A stretch of DNA of 64,000 nucleotides. It comes from Rivibacter subsaxonicus (GTDB lineage Bacteria; Pseudomonadota; Gammaproteobacteria; Burkholderiales; Burkholderiaceae_C). The DNA lies in the NCBI RefSeq assembly GCF_004217215.1, contig NZ_SHKP01000006.1, positions 124,001 through 188,000 on the forward strand, given 5' to 3'. Below are positions 27,374-37,740 of this stretch, piece by piece. Each line of letters starts with the position of its first letter. Within the stretch, counting starts at the first letter, position 1. A program made the translations under genes and the position numbers. Under the pieces are notes generated by a model. That model was not told the origin of the DNA, ran no database searches, and saw only the letters and a list, made by a program, of their open reading frames with translations.

Positions 27374-28399
27374 CTACAGTTTGGCGTCGAAATAGTCGCT
27401 CAGATCTCGGCCGAGCTGCTCGAGGAAGCGGCTGCGGTCGAAGCCTGGCGGGTCTGCCGCGAGGTCGCCGTCGGGCGAGGGAATCGGCGTTGTTGGCGCA
27501 TCCATGAAGGCGTAGTGCCAGGCGTTCGGCACCCGGCGCAACGAGGTCGCCGGCAGCTGCTGCGCGAGCCATTCAGCGTGGAAGCGCGGCACCAGGAAGC
27601 GGTCGAGATCGGCCACCCAGATCGCCACTGGCGTGGTCACGCGACGCAAGGACTCGGGGGCGAAGACCACGCCCACCGGCGACAGGGCCGCGACGGCGCG
27701 CACGCGAGCATCCATCAGCGGCGCCCCGCTGGCCGGCTGCGGCGCGGGGGCCGACGTGCCGCGTGGCAGCCCGCAGAAGATCGGGTCGTCGGCGCCGTGC
27801 TCGCGGCAATGCGTCGCAATGCGCTGTGGTGCCGGCTGCCCGCCGGCGAGCGCGATCACCGTATAGCCGCCCGCCGAGTGGCCGACGGCGCCCACGCGCG
27901 GGCCACGCGCATCGCGCGCGATGCGCGGGCTCCAGGCCGCATCGGCCAGCAGCGCGTCGATGACCCGGCTGACCTGCCGCGGGCGCTCGTCGAAGTACTG
28001 CTCCGCCCTTTGGGTGCGCAGCGAATCGTCCTGCCAGTTGTCGCCGGGGTGGCGCAACGCGGCGACGAGGTAGCCGCGCGCAGCCAGCGCTTCGGCTAGG
28101 CGGCCATGGCCGAGCTCGGTGCCGGCGGTGCCGTGGCTCAGCACGATGAGCCCACGCACGTTCGCTGCCGCCGGGGCACCAACCGCCGCACGCACGCCGA
28201 AGGGGCCCATGGCGACGCTGCGGACGGCCGCACCGGCCTCGGCCGGGTACCACAGAGCCAAGGGAATCGGCACGCCGGCAGCCGCAGCAGGCACGCTCAT
28301 CGAGCGCCAGCCGACCTCCGAGGCGATGACGGCGGAGCTGCAGGCTGACAGGCCGAACGCCGCCACCGTGGCAGTGGCAATGAAGTTGCGAATGGTCAT
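27374..28399 (-). CDS. Lipoprotein alpha/beta hydrolase (dienelactone hydrolase/platelet-activating-factor acetylhydrolase-like)
   Basis: The ATG at 28399 gives 341 residues and has a GGAGAA site upstream. The leader MTIRNFIATATVAAFGLSAC ends in a lipobox (GLSAC), so the protein is likely anchored in a membrane. 'RGLIVLSHGTAGTELGHGRL' is the oxyanion region, GHSAGGYT holds the nucleophile Ser, and 'VPNAWHYAFMDAP' probably holds the catalytic His. The layout fits predicted dienelactone-hydrolase-like esterases. A 5' in-frame extension to 28576 exists but would bury the signal peptide. It lies between the two aromatic clusters, on the opposite strand to both. Substrate unknown. Confidence 0.85.
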   Translation of the reverse strand: MTIRNFIATATVAAFGLSACSSAVIASEVGWRSMSVPAAAAGVPIPLALWYPAEAGAAVRSVAMGPFGVRAAVGAPAAANVRGLIVLSHGTAGTELGHGRLAEALAARGYLVAALRHPGDNWQDDSLRTQRAEQYFDERPRQVSRVIDALLADAAWSPRIARDARGPRVGAVGHSAGGYTVIALAGGQPAPQRIATHCREHGADDPIFCGLPRGTSAPAPQPASGAPLMDARVRAVAALSPVGVVFAPESLRRVTTPVAIWVADLDRFLVPRFHAEWLAQQLPATSLRRVPNAWHYAFMDAPTTPIPSPDGDLAADPPGFDRSRFLEQLGRDLSDYFDAKL

Positions 28400-29317
28400 G
28401 GTCAGCTTCTCCGAGAGGGTGTCGTGGGCCGGACTGTGCGCCCTGCGCACCAAGTCCCTTGAACCTGCGCGACGAAATGCAGCCTGCGTCGCGAAGCAGT
28501 TCCGGTACCGACCGAGCGGGTGCGGCACAACCGCCTTGATGCTGGCAAGGTGGCTAGCACTTTCGAAACCGGTCATACGGCCCGACGGACCGCTGGCGTC
28601 CAGAACGCCGCAATGTGGCCCGCACCGTGCGTTGAAGGGGGCGGCCCTGGCAATCGCCGGTTAGTACAAGCGTGGACCCTGCAGAGGTGGCCGACGCATT
28701 GCACCTTGGTCCAATTGCGCAGCGACCTAGATCGCGCGGCCATCTCGCCTGTTTGCTTCTGGGGTGTCGTCCGGCTGGTTCGGGTCGGCAGACGGTGGTC
28801 GAGGTTGTGACCAGCAGTCGTTCGGTCAGGTCCGCCGCCAAAGTCAGCTACCAGGGTCGACCGGCAACTGACAGTCCCGGCCAGGAGCTGGTGGTCCCGA
28901 CGGTCCGGTTCAGGCACCCGACTCTTCGGCTCGACTCTGCTACGAGGCACCCGCGCCGCCTTTGCACGGCGCACACCCATCGCGGTTTGTGGCATGTAAG
29001 CGAAGCGGCCATTCAAGCGTAGACCAATGCTCGAAGGAGCGGCGTGAATTCACTGCTCGGTCACATCGTGGGCATCGGTCGGCGCTGAGCTTCTGCCGGA
29101 TCGAAAGGGGGGCCCCAACTTGCTATCCCCTATAAGCCTCCGACTTCAGGGTCGCTTTCAAGACACCCGACTGGACTGCGGTCTCCAGCACGCGCAACAT
29201 CGCTCTTCCAGCGGCGGTGAGCAGAGCCACCGCCGCGCGCAATGCGCGCACTCGGCGTCTGGTCACCGGGCTCACCGTCACTCCGCAAGCGCCCTCAACG
29301 GCAGAAAGGAGAATGAC
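28400..29317. other. 918-bp stretch without a convincing gene; contains a decayed, repeat-like segment
   Basis: Open frames here lack ribosome-binding sites, family similarity and the usual codon pattern. GC is visibly lower than in the flanks. The part at about 28560-29025 resembles the long, non-coding dispersed segments seen between genes in many Burkholderiales: it is bounded by a GACCGGTTT-like sequence and by AATGGCCGCTT-like sequence on the minus strand. 29040-29317 holds only the leader of the TPR gene, with AGAAAGGAGA as its ribosome-binding site. Confidence 0.5.
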
Positions 29318-31294
29318 ATGGACGCACTCTCCACGTGTACTGGAGCCCTTCGGCGACCCGACCCAGCAGACTTCCCACGCACGAGAACGCGTCGCGCCCG
29401 GCTGTCCACCATCGCCGCATTGGCCTTCGTGCTGGCCTGCGCGGCGGGGCGCGCGGACACTGTGACGGAGTGGAATGTCACCGCTTTCGAGAGGGAGTCG
29501 GCGCGTATCCCTCTGCGCGGTGTTGCGATGGCGCTGGCTGGCCTGTTCAGTTCGGCCGACCTGATGGCGAGCCGCGGCGTCGAACCCTCCGGCGGTGCAA
29601 CCTACGACGCGCTGCTCTCCGAGCCGGGCAATATGTGCGGCCCATCCGTGGCCGGACGCCCGCCCCTGCTTCAGAAGCTGATCCTCGCGCAAACCGAGAC
29701 CAAACCCTTCACGCCGCAGCCGATGAAGGCCGCGGACGGCTCAGTGCCGCTGTACGACAACCTGGGCACGCTGTCCTTCAAGGTGGGAACGCGCGACGCG
29801 AGGGCACAGGCTTACTTCGACCAAGGCATCCGCTGGGCCTTCGCGTTCAACCACGCAGAGGCGCAGCGGGCCTTTCAGGCCGCGCAAAAGGCAGACCCGA
29901 AGCTCGCGATGGCCTGGTGGGGCGAGGCGCTGGTGCTAGGGCCGAACATCAACGCGCCGATGATGCCCGAGGCGGTGGCGCCGGCGTTGGCCGCGCTCGC
30001 CAAGGCAGTCGAATTGGCGCCCGGCGCGCCGGCGAAGGATCGTGCGTTGATCGCGGCTCTCCAGAAGCGCTACTCGGCGGACCCGAAGGCCGAGCGCGCC
30101 GCGCTTGACGCGGCCTTCGCCGACGCGATGAAGTCTGTGGCCGAGAAGTATCCGGGCGACGACACGGTCCTCACGCTCTACGCCGAGGCCGTGATGGATA
30201 CGCAGGCCTGGGATTACTGGGAGGCGGGGGGCGCGAAACCCAAGGGCCGCGCCGCCGAACTGCTCGCGGCGCTGGAGAAGGTGCTCGCACGCAATCCAAA
30301 TCACCCGGGAGCGATCCACCTCTACATCCACGCGGTCGAGGCGTCCACGAAGCCCGATCGCGCGCTGCCGCACGCGCGACGGCTGGCCGCGTTGATGCCG
30401 GGTGCGGGCCACGTCGTGCACATGCCGGCCCACATCTACTACCGCGTCGGCCTGTACAAGGAGGCGCTGGAAATCAACAAGCGCGCGATGGCCGTCGACG
30501 AGCGGTACTTCAGCACCTCGCCCTCGGACCCGATGTACAAGTCGGCCTACTACCCACACAACATCCACTTCGTGCTGGTCTCGGCGCAGATGGGTGGCGA
30601 CGGCCCGACCGCGATCGATGCCGCGGCCAAGCTCGACGCATCGCTGTCCGACACGGTGATCGCGCAGTTCGCGGCGCTGGAACCCATCAAGGCCGCACCT
30701 TATCTGGCCCACGCGGTCTTCAGCGCGCCTGAGGCGATCCTCGCCATGAAGGTGCCACCGAAGGAGCAGGTGCTGGTGTCCGCACTGGCGCACTACGCCC
30801 GCGCGCTCGCCTTCGCGGCGAAGAAGGACGCGACCGGCGCACAGCGCGAGATCGACGCCATCGCCGTGATCGATCAGAAGGCTGACTTCAAGCCCTACAC
30901 CGACTGGGCAGTGCCGGGCAAGGAGATCGTGCAGACCGCGCGCTTGGTGGCGACCGCACGCCTGGCCGACGCGCAGGGCGACCTCGCCGGGGCGGCGAAG
31001 GCCTACGAGGAGGCGGTCGCGATCGAGGACTCGCTCGCCTACATGGAACCGCCGTACTGGTACTACCCGGTTCGCCAGTCGCTGGGCTCGGTGTACCTGC
31101 GGCAGGGCAAGCTCGATGCGGCCGAGAAAGCGCTGCGCGACTCGCTGGTGCGCGTGCGCGGCAACGGCTGGGCGCTGGCGGGCCTGGCGGAGGTCTACAA
31201 GCGCAAGGGCGACGCGAAGGCCGAGGCCTCGGCGCGCAAGGCTTACGGGCGGGCCTGGCTCGGCGGCGCGGCGCCCGACATCGCCCGGCTGTAG
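29318..31294 (+). CDS. Exported TPR-repeat protein with unusual N-terminus
   Basis: 658 residues from the ATG behind AAAGGAGA. A signal-like hydrophobic segment (STIAALAFVLACAAGRAD) ends near residue 48. From about residue 145 ('PLYDNLGTLSFKVGTRDARA') the protein is a typical periplasmic tetratricopeptide family member of Burkholderiales: 'RWAFAFNHAEAQRAFQAAQK', 'WWGEALVLGPNINAPM' and 'HMPAHIYYRVGLYKEALEIN'. The segment just after the signal, 'DTVTEWNVTAFERES', instead resembles the mature start of exported vanadium-haloperoxidase-like (PAP2) proteins, and residues 60-140 match neither. The gene may be a deletion fusion. Role unknown; it has no operon partners. Confidence 0.75.
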   Translation: MDALSTCTGALRRPDPADFPRTRTRRARLSTIAALAFVLACAAGRADTVTEWNVTAFERESARIPLRGVAMALAGLFSSADLMASRGVEPSGGATYDALLSEPGNMCGPSVAGRPPLLQKLILAQTETKPFTPQPMKAADGSVPLYDNLGTLSFKVGTRDARAQAYFDQGIRWAFAFNHAEAQRAFQAAQKADPKLAMAWWGEALVLGPNINAPMMPEAVAPALAALAKAVELAPGAPAKDRALIAALQKRYSADPKAERAALDAAFADAMKSVAEKYPGDDTVLTLYAEAVMDTQAWDYWEAGGAKPKGRAAELLAALEKVLARNPNHPGAIHLYIHAVEASTKPDRALPHARRLAALMPGAGHVVHMPAHIYYRVGLYKEALEINKRAMAVDERYFSTSPSDPMYKSAYYPHNIHFVLVSAQMGGDGPTAIDAAAKLDASLSDTVIAQFAALEPIKAAPYLAHAVFSAPEAILAMKVPPKEQVLVSALAHYARALAFAAKKDATGAQREIDAIAVIDQKADFKPYTDWAVPGKEIVQTARLVATARLADAQGDLAGAAKAYEEAVAIEDSLAYMEPPYWYYPVRQSLGSVYLRQGKLDAAEKALRDSLVRVRGNGWALAGLAEVYKRKGDAKAEASARKAYGRAWLGGAAPDIARL

Positions 31295-31368
31295 GCAGCG
31301 AGGCGGGCGCTTTGCCCCCACCCCATGGTCTCGGTGCAGGCATGCAGCGTGAGATGTAGCGCACCTCG

Positions 31369-31760
31369 ATGATCTCGAACGAGCACGTGCCGCCCGGCGC
31401 TTTGAGTGTGCAGGGCACGATACCGAGGGAGACGGGGCGCAATCAGGCGCTGTGCAACGACATGCCCGGTTTCAGTCTGCACGCGGCCGTGCGCTGTGAC
31501 GCCAACGACCGCAAAGCGCTGGAGCCACTGTGGCGCTATATCACTCGCCCGGCGCTGGCCAACGATCGGGTCCAGTGCAACGCGGCGGGGCAGGTGATGC
31601 TGAAGCAGAAGGCGCCCTGGCACGACGGCACCACGCAGCTGGCGATATTGCCGCTGGAGTTCATGCAGCACTTGGCGGCCTTGATGCCGAGGCCGCGCTC
31701 TTCCCCCCGCAATCTGGCTTCACGCCATTGAATGCCAGCTTTTCGGGAGCGAATCGCGCT
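31369..31760 (+). pseudogene. Remnant of an IS91-family (Y2) transposase
   Basis: The frame 31369-31731 encodes 'GFSLHAAVRCDANDRKALEP', 'LWRYITRPALANDRVQCNAA', 'GQVMLKQKAPWHDGTTQLAI' and 'LPLEFMQHLAALMPRPR'. These are closely similar to the C-terminal part of IS91/IS1294-type transposases (family pattern: 'LCRYITRPA', 'GTTH', 'PLEFMQRLAALVPRPRLHL'). After PRPR the homology is lost; the next frame continues loosely with 'FTPLNASF'. No N-terminal catalytic tyrosines or complete ends are present, so this is a dead fragment of about 0.35 kb. It lies between the TPR gene and the aminobenzoate operon. Confidence 0.8.
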
Positions 31761-31862
31761 ACTTGTAGTTCCGCTTGGGGTCGGGAGCGCGAGTTCGCCG
31801 CTCGAAGTTGAACTTCAGCAATGCGCCTAGAACGGTCGTCGGGCAGCTTCTCGCCAAACTAC

Positions 31863-31891
31863 TTGACAACTAAATGATTGATAACTAATGT
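31863..31891 (+). promoter_or_regulatory. Strong sigma70-like promoter with direct repeat, upstream of the aminobenzoate operon
   Basis: TTGACA (31863-31868) and TAATGT (31886-31891) are separated by exactly 17 bp. The element TTGAYAACTAA occurs twice (31863-31873 and 31878-31888), 15 bp apart, over the whole core promoter. A regulator bound to the repeats would block RNA polymerase. The MarR-family product of 35132-35668, third gene of this operon, is the obvious candidate. AT content is strikingly high for this genome. Confidence 0.75.
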
Positions 31892-31983
31892 ACGTTCCAT
31901 GACGGGTGCGCGGTCACGGCGCCCGCCCAAAGGTCCAGGAGCCCTCGGCACCCGGCCGGCGATCTCGTCCCGCAGGAGCGTTC

Positions 31984-34338
31984 ATGAAAATCGTTTGCAT
32001 CGGTGGCGGCCCCGCCGGCCTGTACTTCGGACTGCTGATGAAGATGCGCAATCCGGCGCACGACATCACGGTGGTCGAGCGCAACAAGCCCTACGACACC
32101 TTCGGCTGGGGCGTGGTGTTCTCCGACGCGACGATGGACAACATGCGCCAGTGGGATCCGGTCACGGCGGCCGAGATCGAGCAGGCCTTCAACCACTGGG
32201 ACGACATCGAGCTCGGCTTCAAGGGCGAGGTGATCCGCTCCGGCGGCCACGGCTTCGTCGGCATCGGCCGCAAGAAGCTGCTCAACATCCTGCAGGCGCG
32301 CTGCGAGCAGCTCGGCGTCAAGCTGGTCTTCGAGACCGATGTCGAGTCCGACACCGACTACCCCGACGCCGACCTGATCATCGCCAGCGACGGCATCAAC
32401 TCGCGCATCCGCACCAAGTACGCCGAGGTCTTCAAGCCCGACCTCGTGGTGCGGCCGAATCGCTTCATCTGGCTCGGCACCAACAAGCTCTTCGACGCCT
32501 TCACCTTCCTGTTCGAGAAGACCGAGCATGGCTGGTTCCAGGCCCACATCTACAAGTTCGACGAGAAGACCACCACCTTCATCGTCGAGTGCCCGGAGTC
32601 GGTCTGGCTCGCGCATGGCCTGGACAAGGCCGACCAGGATCAGTCGATCGCCTTCTGCGAGCAGCTGTTCGCGAGCAATCTGCAGGGCGCCAAGCTGATG
32701 ACCAACGCGCGCCACCTGCGCGGCTCGGCCTGGCTGAACTTCCAGCGCGTCAAGTGCGAGCAATGGTCGCTCTACAACGGCCGCAGCCACGTGGTGCTGA
32801 TGGGCGACGCGGTGCATACCGCGCACTTCGCGATTGGCTCGGGCACCAAGCTGGCGATCGAGGATGCGATCGAGCTGACCCGGCTGTTCGGCGAGATGGG
32901 CGACGGACCCGACCAGATTCCCCATGTGCTGGAGCGCTACCAGACGCTGCGCAACGTCGACGTGCTGCGCCTGCAGAACGCGGCCTGGAACGCGATGGAG
33001 TGGTTCGAGGTCTGCGGCACGCGCTACTGCGACCAGCTCGACGCACCGCAGTTCATGTACTCGATGCTCACGCGCAGCCAGCGCATCAGCCACGAGAACC
33101 TGCGCCTGCGCGACGCCAACTGGCTCGGCGGCTACGAACGCTGGTTCGCCGAGCGCGCCGGTATGCAACTGGCCGACGGCGAGGCCGCGCCACCGCCGAT
33201 GTTCACGCCCTACACGGTGCGCGGCCTGAGGTTGAAGAACCGCGTCGTCGTCTCGCCGATGGCGCAGTACTCGGCGGTCGACGGCGTCGCCGGCGACTAC
33301 CACCTGGTGCATCTGGGCGCGCGCGCAATGGGCGGCGCCGGGCTGGTGTTCTGCGAGATGACCTGCGTCAGCCCCGAGGCCCGCATCACCGAGGCCTGCC
33401 CCGGCCTGTATCGGCCGGACCATGTGCAGGCCTTCAAGCGCATCGTCGACTGGGTCCACGCCAATACCGACGCCAAGTTCGCGCTGCAACTCGGCCATGC
33501 CGGCGCCAAGGCCTCGACCCGCGTGCCCTGGGAGGGCATCGACCAGCCGCTGGAATCCGGCAACTGGCCGATCGTCTCGGCCTCGCCGCAGCAGTACCTG
33601 GAAGGCATCAGCCAGGTCTCGCGCGCGATGACGCGGGCCGACATGGATGAGGTCAAGGCCCAGTTCGTTGCCGCCACCCGCGCCGCGGCCGACATCGGCG
33701 TCGACTGGCTCGAACTGCATTGCGCCCACGGCTACCTGCTGTCGAGCTTCATCTCGCCGCTGACCAACCGGCGCGACGACGAGTACGGCGGCAGCCTCGC
33801 CAACCGGTTGCGCTATCCGCTCGAGGTCTTTGCGGCGATGCGTGCCGTCTGGCCGCAGCAGCGGCCGATGTCGGTGCGCATCTCGGCCCACGACTGGGTG
33901 GAGGGCGGCATCACGCCGGCCGACGCGGTGGAGATTGCGCGTGCCTTCAAGGCCGCCGGGGCCGACCTGATCGACTGCTCCTCGGGCCAGGTCAGCAAGA
34001 AGGAGAAGCCGGTCTACGGCCGCATGTTCCAGACCCCGTTCGCCGACCGCATCCGCCAGGAGGCCGGCATCGCCACCATCGCGGTCGGCGCGATCAGCGA
34101 GGCCGATCACGTCAACAGCATCATCGCCGCCGGCCGTGCCGACTTGTGCGCGGTGGCGCGGCCGCACCTGGCCAACCCGGCCTGGACCCTGAGCGAGGCC
34201 GCCAAGATCGGCTACACCGCGCTCGCCTGGCCCAAGCAGTACCGCTCGGGCAAGCAGCAGATGGAAGCCAACTTCCAGCGCGAGAAGGCGCAGGCCGCGA
34301 TGGCGGCGCTGTCGCCGGTACGCGCGGCGGAGGCTTGA
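31984..34338 (+). CDS. abmA: 2-aminobenzoyl-CoA monooxygenase/reductase (or salicylyl-CoA 5-hydroxylase/oxidoreductase), two-domain flavoenzyme
   Basis: 784 residues with two fused flavin domains. Residues 1 to about 375 are a class A FAD monooxygenase: GGGPAG at 7-12, '[20 protein letters not shown]' as the second FAD motif. From about 405 there is an old-yellow-enzyme type FMN domain: '[20 protein letters not shown]', '[20 protein letters not shown]' and '[20 protein letters not shown]'. This fusion is the hallmark of 2-aminobenzoyl-CoA monooxygenase/reductase, which hydroxylates and then reduces the ring to a non-aromatic product. Annotators also name such proteins salicylyl-CoA 5-hydroxylase/oxidoreductase. 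The ligase, RidA and beta-oxidation neighbours favour aminobenzoate. First gene of its operon; its stop overlaps the next start (TGATG). Confidence 0.88.
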   Translation: MKIVCIGGGPAGLYFGLLMKMRNPAHDITVVERNKPYDTFGWGVVFSDATMDNMRQWDPVTAAEIEQAFNHWDDIELGFKGEVIRSGGHGFVGIGRKKLLNILQARCEQLGVKLVFETDVESDTDYPDADLIIASDGINSRIRTKYAEVFKPDLVVRPNRFIWLGTNKLFDAFTFLFEKTEHGWFQAHIYKFDEKTTTFIVECPESVWLAHGLDKADQDQSIAFCEQLFASNLQGAKLMTNARHLRGSAWLNFQRVKCEQWSLYNGRSHVVLMGDAVHTAHFAIGSGTKLAIEDAIELTRLFGEMGDGPDQIPHVLERYQTLRNVDVLRLQNAAWNAMEWFEVCGTRYCDQLDAPQFMYSMLTRSQRISHENLRLRDANWLGGYERWFAERAGMQLADGEAAPPPMFTPYTVRGLRLKNRVVVSPMAQYSAVDGVAGDYHLVHLGARAMGGAGLVFCEMTCVSPEARITEACPGLYRPDHVQAFKRIVDWVHANTDAKFALQLGHAGAKASTRVPWEGIDQPLESGNWPIVSASPQQYLEGISQVSRAMTRADMDEVKAQFVAATRAAADIGVDWLELHCAHGYLLSSFISPLTNRRDDEYGGSLANRLRYPLEVFAAMRAVWPQQRPMSVRISAHDWVEGGITPADAVEIARAFKAAGADLIDCSSGQVSKKEKPVYGRMFQTPFADRIRQEAGIATIAVGAISEADHVNSIIAAGRADLCAVARPHLANPAWTLSEAAKIGYTALAWPKQYRSGKQQMEANFQREKAQAAMAALSPVRAAEA

Positions 34339-35135
34339 TGGTGGGCGCCGTGAATCAACCAACGACTGCCGGTCTGCAGGACCGCCACGCGCTGGTCACC
34401 GGCGGTGGCAGCGGCATCGGCGCCGCGATCGCGCTCGCGCTGGTGGCCGCCGGTGCCCGCGTCACGGTGCTCGGCCGTCGGCTCGAGGTGGTGCAGGCGC
34501 TCGCCAGCAATCAGCCCGAGCGGCTGCACGCGGTCGGCGCCGACGTGGCCGATGCCGGACAGGTGACGACCGCCTTCGCGTCGGCGCGCGAGCGCTTCGG
34601 CCCGCTCGCGATCCTGGTCAACAACGCCGGCCAGGCCGCGAGTGCGCCCTTCCTCAAGACCGATGCCGAGCTCTGGCGCCAGATGATCGACGTCAACCTC
34701 GGCGGCACGATGCTGTGCACCCAGGCCGCACTGCCCGACATGCTGGCCGCCGGCTGGGGCCGCGTCGTCAACGTCGCCAGCACCGCCGGGCTGACCGGCT
34801 ACACCTATGTGTCGGCCTACTGCGCCGCCAAGCATGGAGTGATCGGCCTCACGCGCGCGCTGGCGCTGGAGCTGGCGCGCAAGGGCATTACCGTCAACGC
34901 GGTCTGCCCCGGCTACACCGAGACCGAGATCCTGCGCGAGAGCATCGCCAACGTGATGGCCAAGACCGGTCGCAGCGCGGAGGAAGCGCGCGCCGGCTTC
35001 GCCGCCGGCAACCCGCAGGGCCGCATCGTGCAGCCCGAGGAAGTGGCCGATGCGGTGCGCTGGCTGTGCGGCAATGCGGCCGCGGCGGTCAATGGGCAAA
35101 GCATCCCAGTCTGCGGCGGCGAGGTGCTGAAATGA
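34338..35135 (+). CDS. SDR-family 3-hydroxyacyl-CoA dehydrogenase-like protein
   Basis: 265 residues of classical short-chain dehydrogenase. The NAD(P) motif is VTGGGSGIGAA (about residues 21-31), followed by NNAG, the catalytic Ser in 'NVASTAGLTG', YxxxK in 'YVSAYCAAKHG' and 'NAVCPGYTETEI'. The 3-hydroxyacyl-CoA/4-oxoacyl reductase subgroup fits best. In this operon it probably handles a beta-hydroxy or ring-ketone CoA intermediate. It is coupled by one-base overlap to the monooxygenase and by ATGA overlap to the MarR gene. Confidence 0.88.
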   Translation: MVGAVNQPTTAGLQDRHALVTGGGSGIGAAIALALVAAGARVTVLGRRLEVVQALASNQPERLHAVGADVADAGQVTTAFASARERFGPLAILVNNAGQAASAPFLKTDAELWRQMIDVNLGGTMLCTQAALPDMLAAGWGRVVNVASTAGLTGYTYVSAYCAAKHGVIGLTRALALELARKGITVNAVCPGYTETEILRESIANVMAKTGRSAEEARAGFAAGNPQGRIVQPEEVADAVRWLCGNAAAAVNGQSIPVCGGEVLK

Positions 35136-35668
35136 GAACCGACGCCAGCCACGTGCTGCTCGACGACGCCGACGAACTCGGCCACGAGGCGCGCGCCGAA
35201 CAGGGCGACCATGCCGCGCTCAAGCTCTGGCTGCGCATGCTGGCGTGCACCACGCAGGTCGAGGACGAGATCCGGCGCCGGCTGCGCACGCGCTTCGGCA
35301 TCTCGCTGCCGCGCTTCGACTACCTGGCGCAGCTCTATCGCCAGCCCGAGGGGCTGAAGATGGGTGAGCTGTCGCGCTACCTGATGGTGACCGGCGGCAA
35401 CGTCACCGGCCTCACCGACGAGCTCGAGCGCGACGGCCTGGTCGTGCGCGAGAGCAGCCCGACCGACCGCCGCGCCTGGATCGTGCGGCTCACCCCCAAG
35501 GGCCGCAGCGGCTTCGAGGCGATGGCGCAGGAGCACGAGCAATGGATCCTGGAGCTCTTCGCCGGGCTCGATCCCAAGGCCGTGCAGCAGCTCTACAGCC
35601 AGCTCGGCGCGCTGCGCGTGCAGCTGGTGCGGCAGCAGGAACAACCACAGATATCCGAGGAGAAGTGA
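35132..35668 (+). CDS. MarR-family transcriptional regulator
   Basis: 178 residues. The winged helix is visible: '[20 protein letters not shown]', '[20 protein letters not shown]' (recognition helix) and the wing '[20 protein letters not shown]', ending '[20 protein letters not shown]'. The DxRxxxxxLT pattern ([10 protein letters not shown]) is diagnostic for MarR. MarR proteins in aromatic-CoA clusters usually repress and are released by an aroyl-CoA. It overlaps both neighbours (ATGA and TGATG), so it is embedded within the operon it probably controls via the 31863-31891 repeats. Confidence 0.92.
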   Translation: MRTDASHVLLDDADELGHEARAEQGDHAALKLWLRMLACTTQVEDEIRRRLRTRFGISLPRFDYLAQLYRQPEGLKMGELSRYLMVTGGNVTGLTDELERDGLVVRESSPTDRRAWIVRLTPKGRSGFEAMAQEHEQWILELFAGLDPKAVQQLYSQLGALRVQLVRQQEQPQISEEK

Positions 35669-36528
35669 TGAGTACCGAGACCCCGCGCCTCGATCCGGCC
35701 CTCGCGGCCGGCAACCGTCGCCCCGCCGCTGGCTACCGCGCCACCCATTTCAAGTGGCAGCTCGACGAGGGCGTGGCCACCATCACGCTGAACCGCCCCG
35801 AGCGCAAGAACCCGCTGACTTTCGAGTCCTACGCCGAGCTGCGCGACCTGTTCGGCCAGCTCAAGTACGCCGACGACGTCAAGGTGGTGGTGATGGCCGG
35901 TGCCGGCGACAACTTCTGCTCCGGTGGCGACGTGCACGAGATCATCGGCCCGCTGGTGCGGCTGAAGGCGCCCGAGCTGCTGATGTTCACCCGCATGACC
36001 GGCGACCTGGTCAAGGCGATGCGCGGCTGCCCGCAGCCGATCGTCGCGGCGATCGACGGCGTCTGCGCCGGCGCCGGCGCGATCATCGCGATGGCCTCCG
36101 ACCTGCGCCTTGGCACCGCGCGCAGCAAGACCGCGTTCCTGTTCAACCGGGTCGGCCTGGCCGGCTGCGACATGGGTGCCTGCGCGATGCTGCCGCGCAT
36201 CGTCGGCCAGGGCCGCGCCAGCGAACTGCTCTACACCGGGCGTTCGCTCGGTGGCGAGGAGGGCGAGCGCTGGGGCTTCTTCAACCGGCTGGTCGCTCCC
36301 GAGGCGCTGCAGGCCGAGGCCGCGGCGCTGGCGCGCGATCTGGCGGCCGGCCCCACCTTTGCCAACGGCATCACCAAGACCATGCTGCATCAGGAGTGGG
36401 CGATGACCATCGAGCAGGCGATCGAGGCCGAGGCCCAGGCGCAGGCGATCTGCATGCTGACCGAGGACTTCACGCGCGCCTACGAGGCCTTCGTCGCGCG
36501 CCAGAAGCCGCGCTTCGAAGGCAACTGA
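35668..36528 (+). CDS. Enoyl-CoA hydratase/isomerase family protein
   Basis: 286 residues of crotonase fold: '[20 protein letters not shown]' (about 35-54), the oxyanion loop '[20 protein letters not shown]' (78-97) and '[20 protein letters not shown]' (127-146). It carries a short N-terminal extension. It likely hydrates a CoA-thioester intermediate of the aminobenzoate route. It might also serve the box route, which lacks its own isomerase/hydratase in this window. Start overlaps the MarR stop (TGATG). Confidence 0.9.
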   Translation: MSTETPRLDPALAAGNRRPAAGYRATHFKWQLDEGVATITLNRPERKNPLTFESYAELRDLFGQLKYADDVKVVVMAGAGDNFCSGGDVHEIIGPLVRLKAPELLMFTRMTGDLVKAMRGCPQPIVAAIDGVCAGAGAIIAMASDLRLGTARSKTAFLFNRVGLAGCDMGACAMLPRIVGQGRASELLYTGRSLGGEEGERWGFFNRLVAPEALQAEAAALARDLAAGPTFANGITKTMLHQEWAMTIEQAIEAEAQAQAICMLTEDFTRAYEAFVARQKPRFEGN

Positions 36529-36542
36529 GCAAGGGCAACGCG

Positions 36543-37721
<1,179 letters not shown>

Positions 37722-37740
37722 GCTCTAAGCGGAGATCGCC

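Noticed and set aside
28573-29016. 147-codon minus-strand open frame in the gene-poor region
   Set aside because: No start signal or family, Arg/Thr-rich composition; better explained as part of a degenerate dispersed sequence.
29123-29692. Minus-strand frame ahead of the TPR gene, considered as a regulator remnant
   Set aside because: The C-terminal residues do not match a known helix-turn-helix and the frame overlaps the signal peptide region of the TPR gene.
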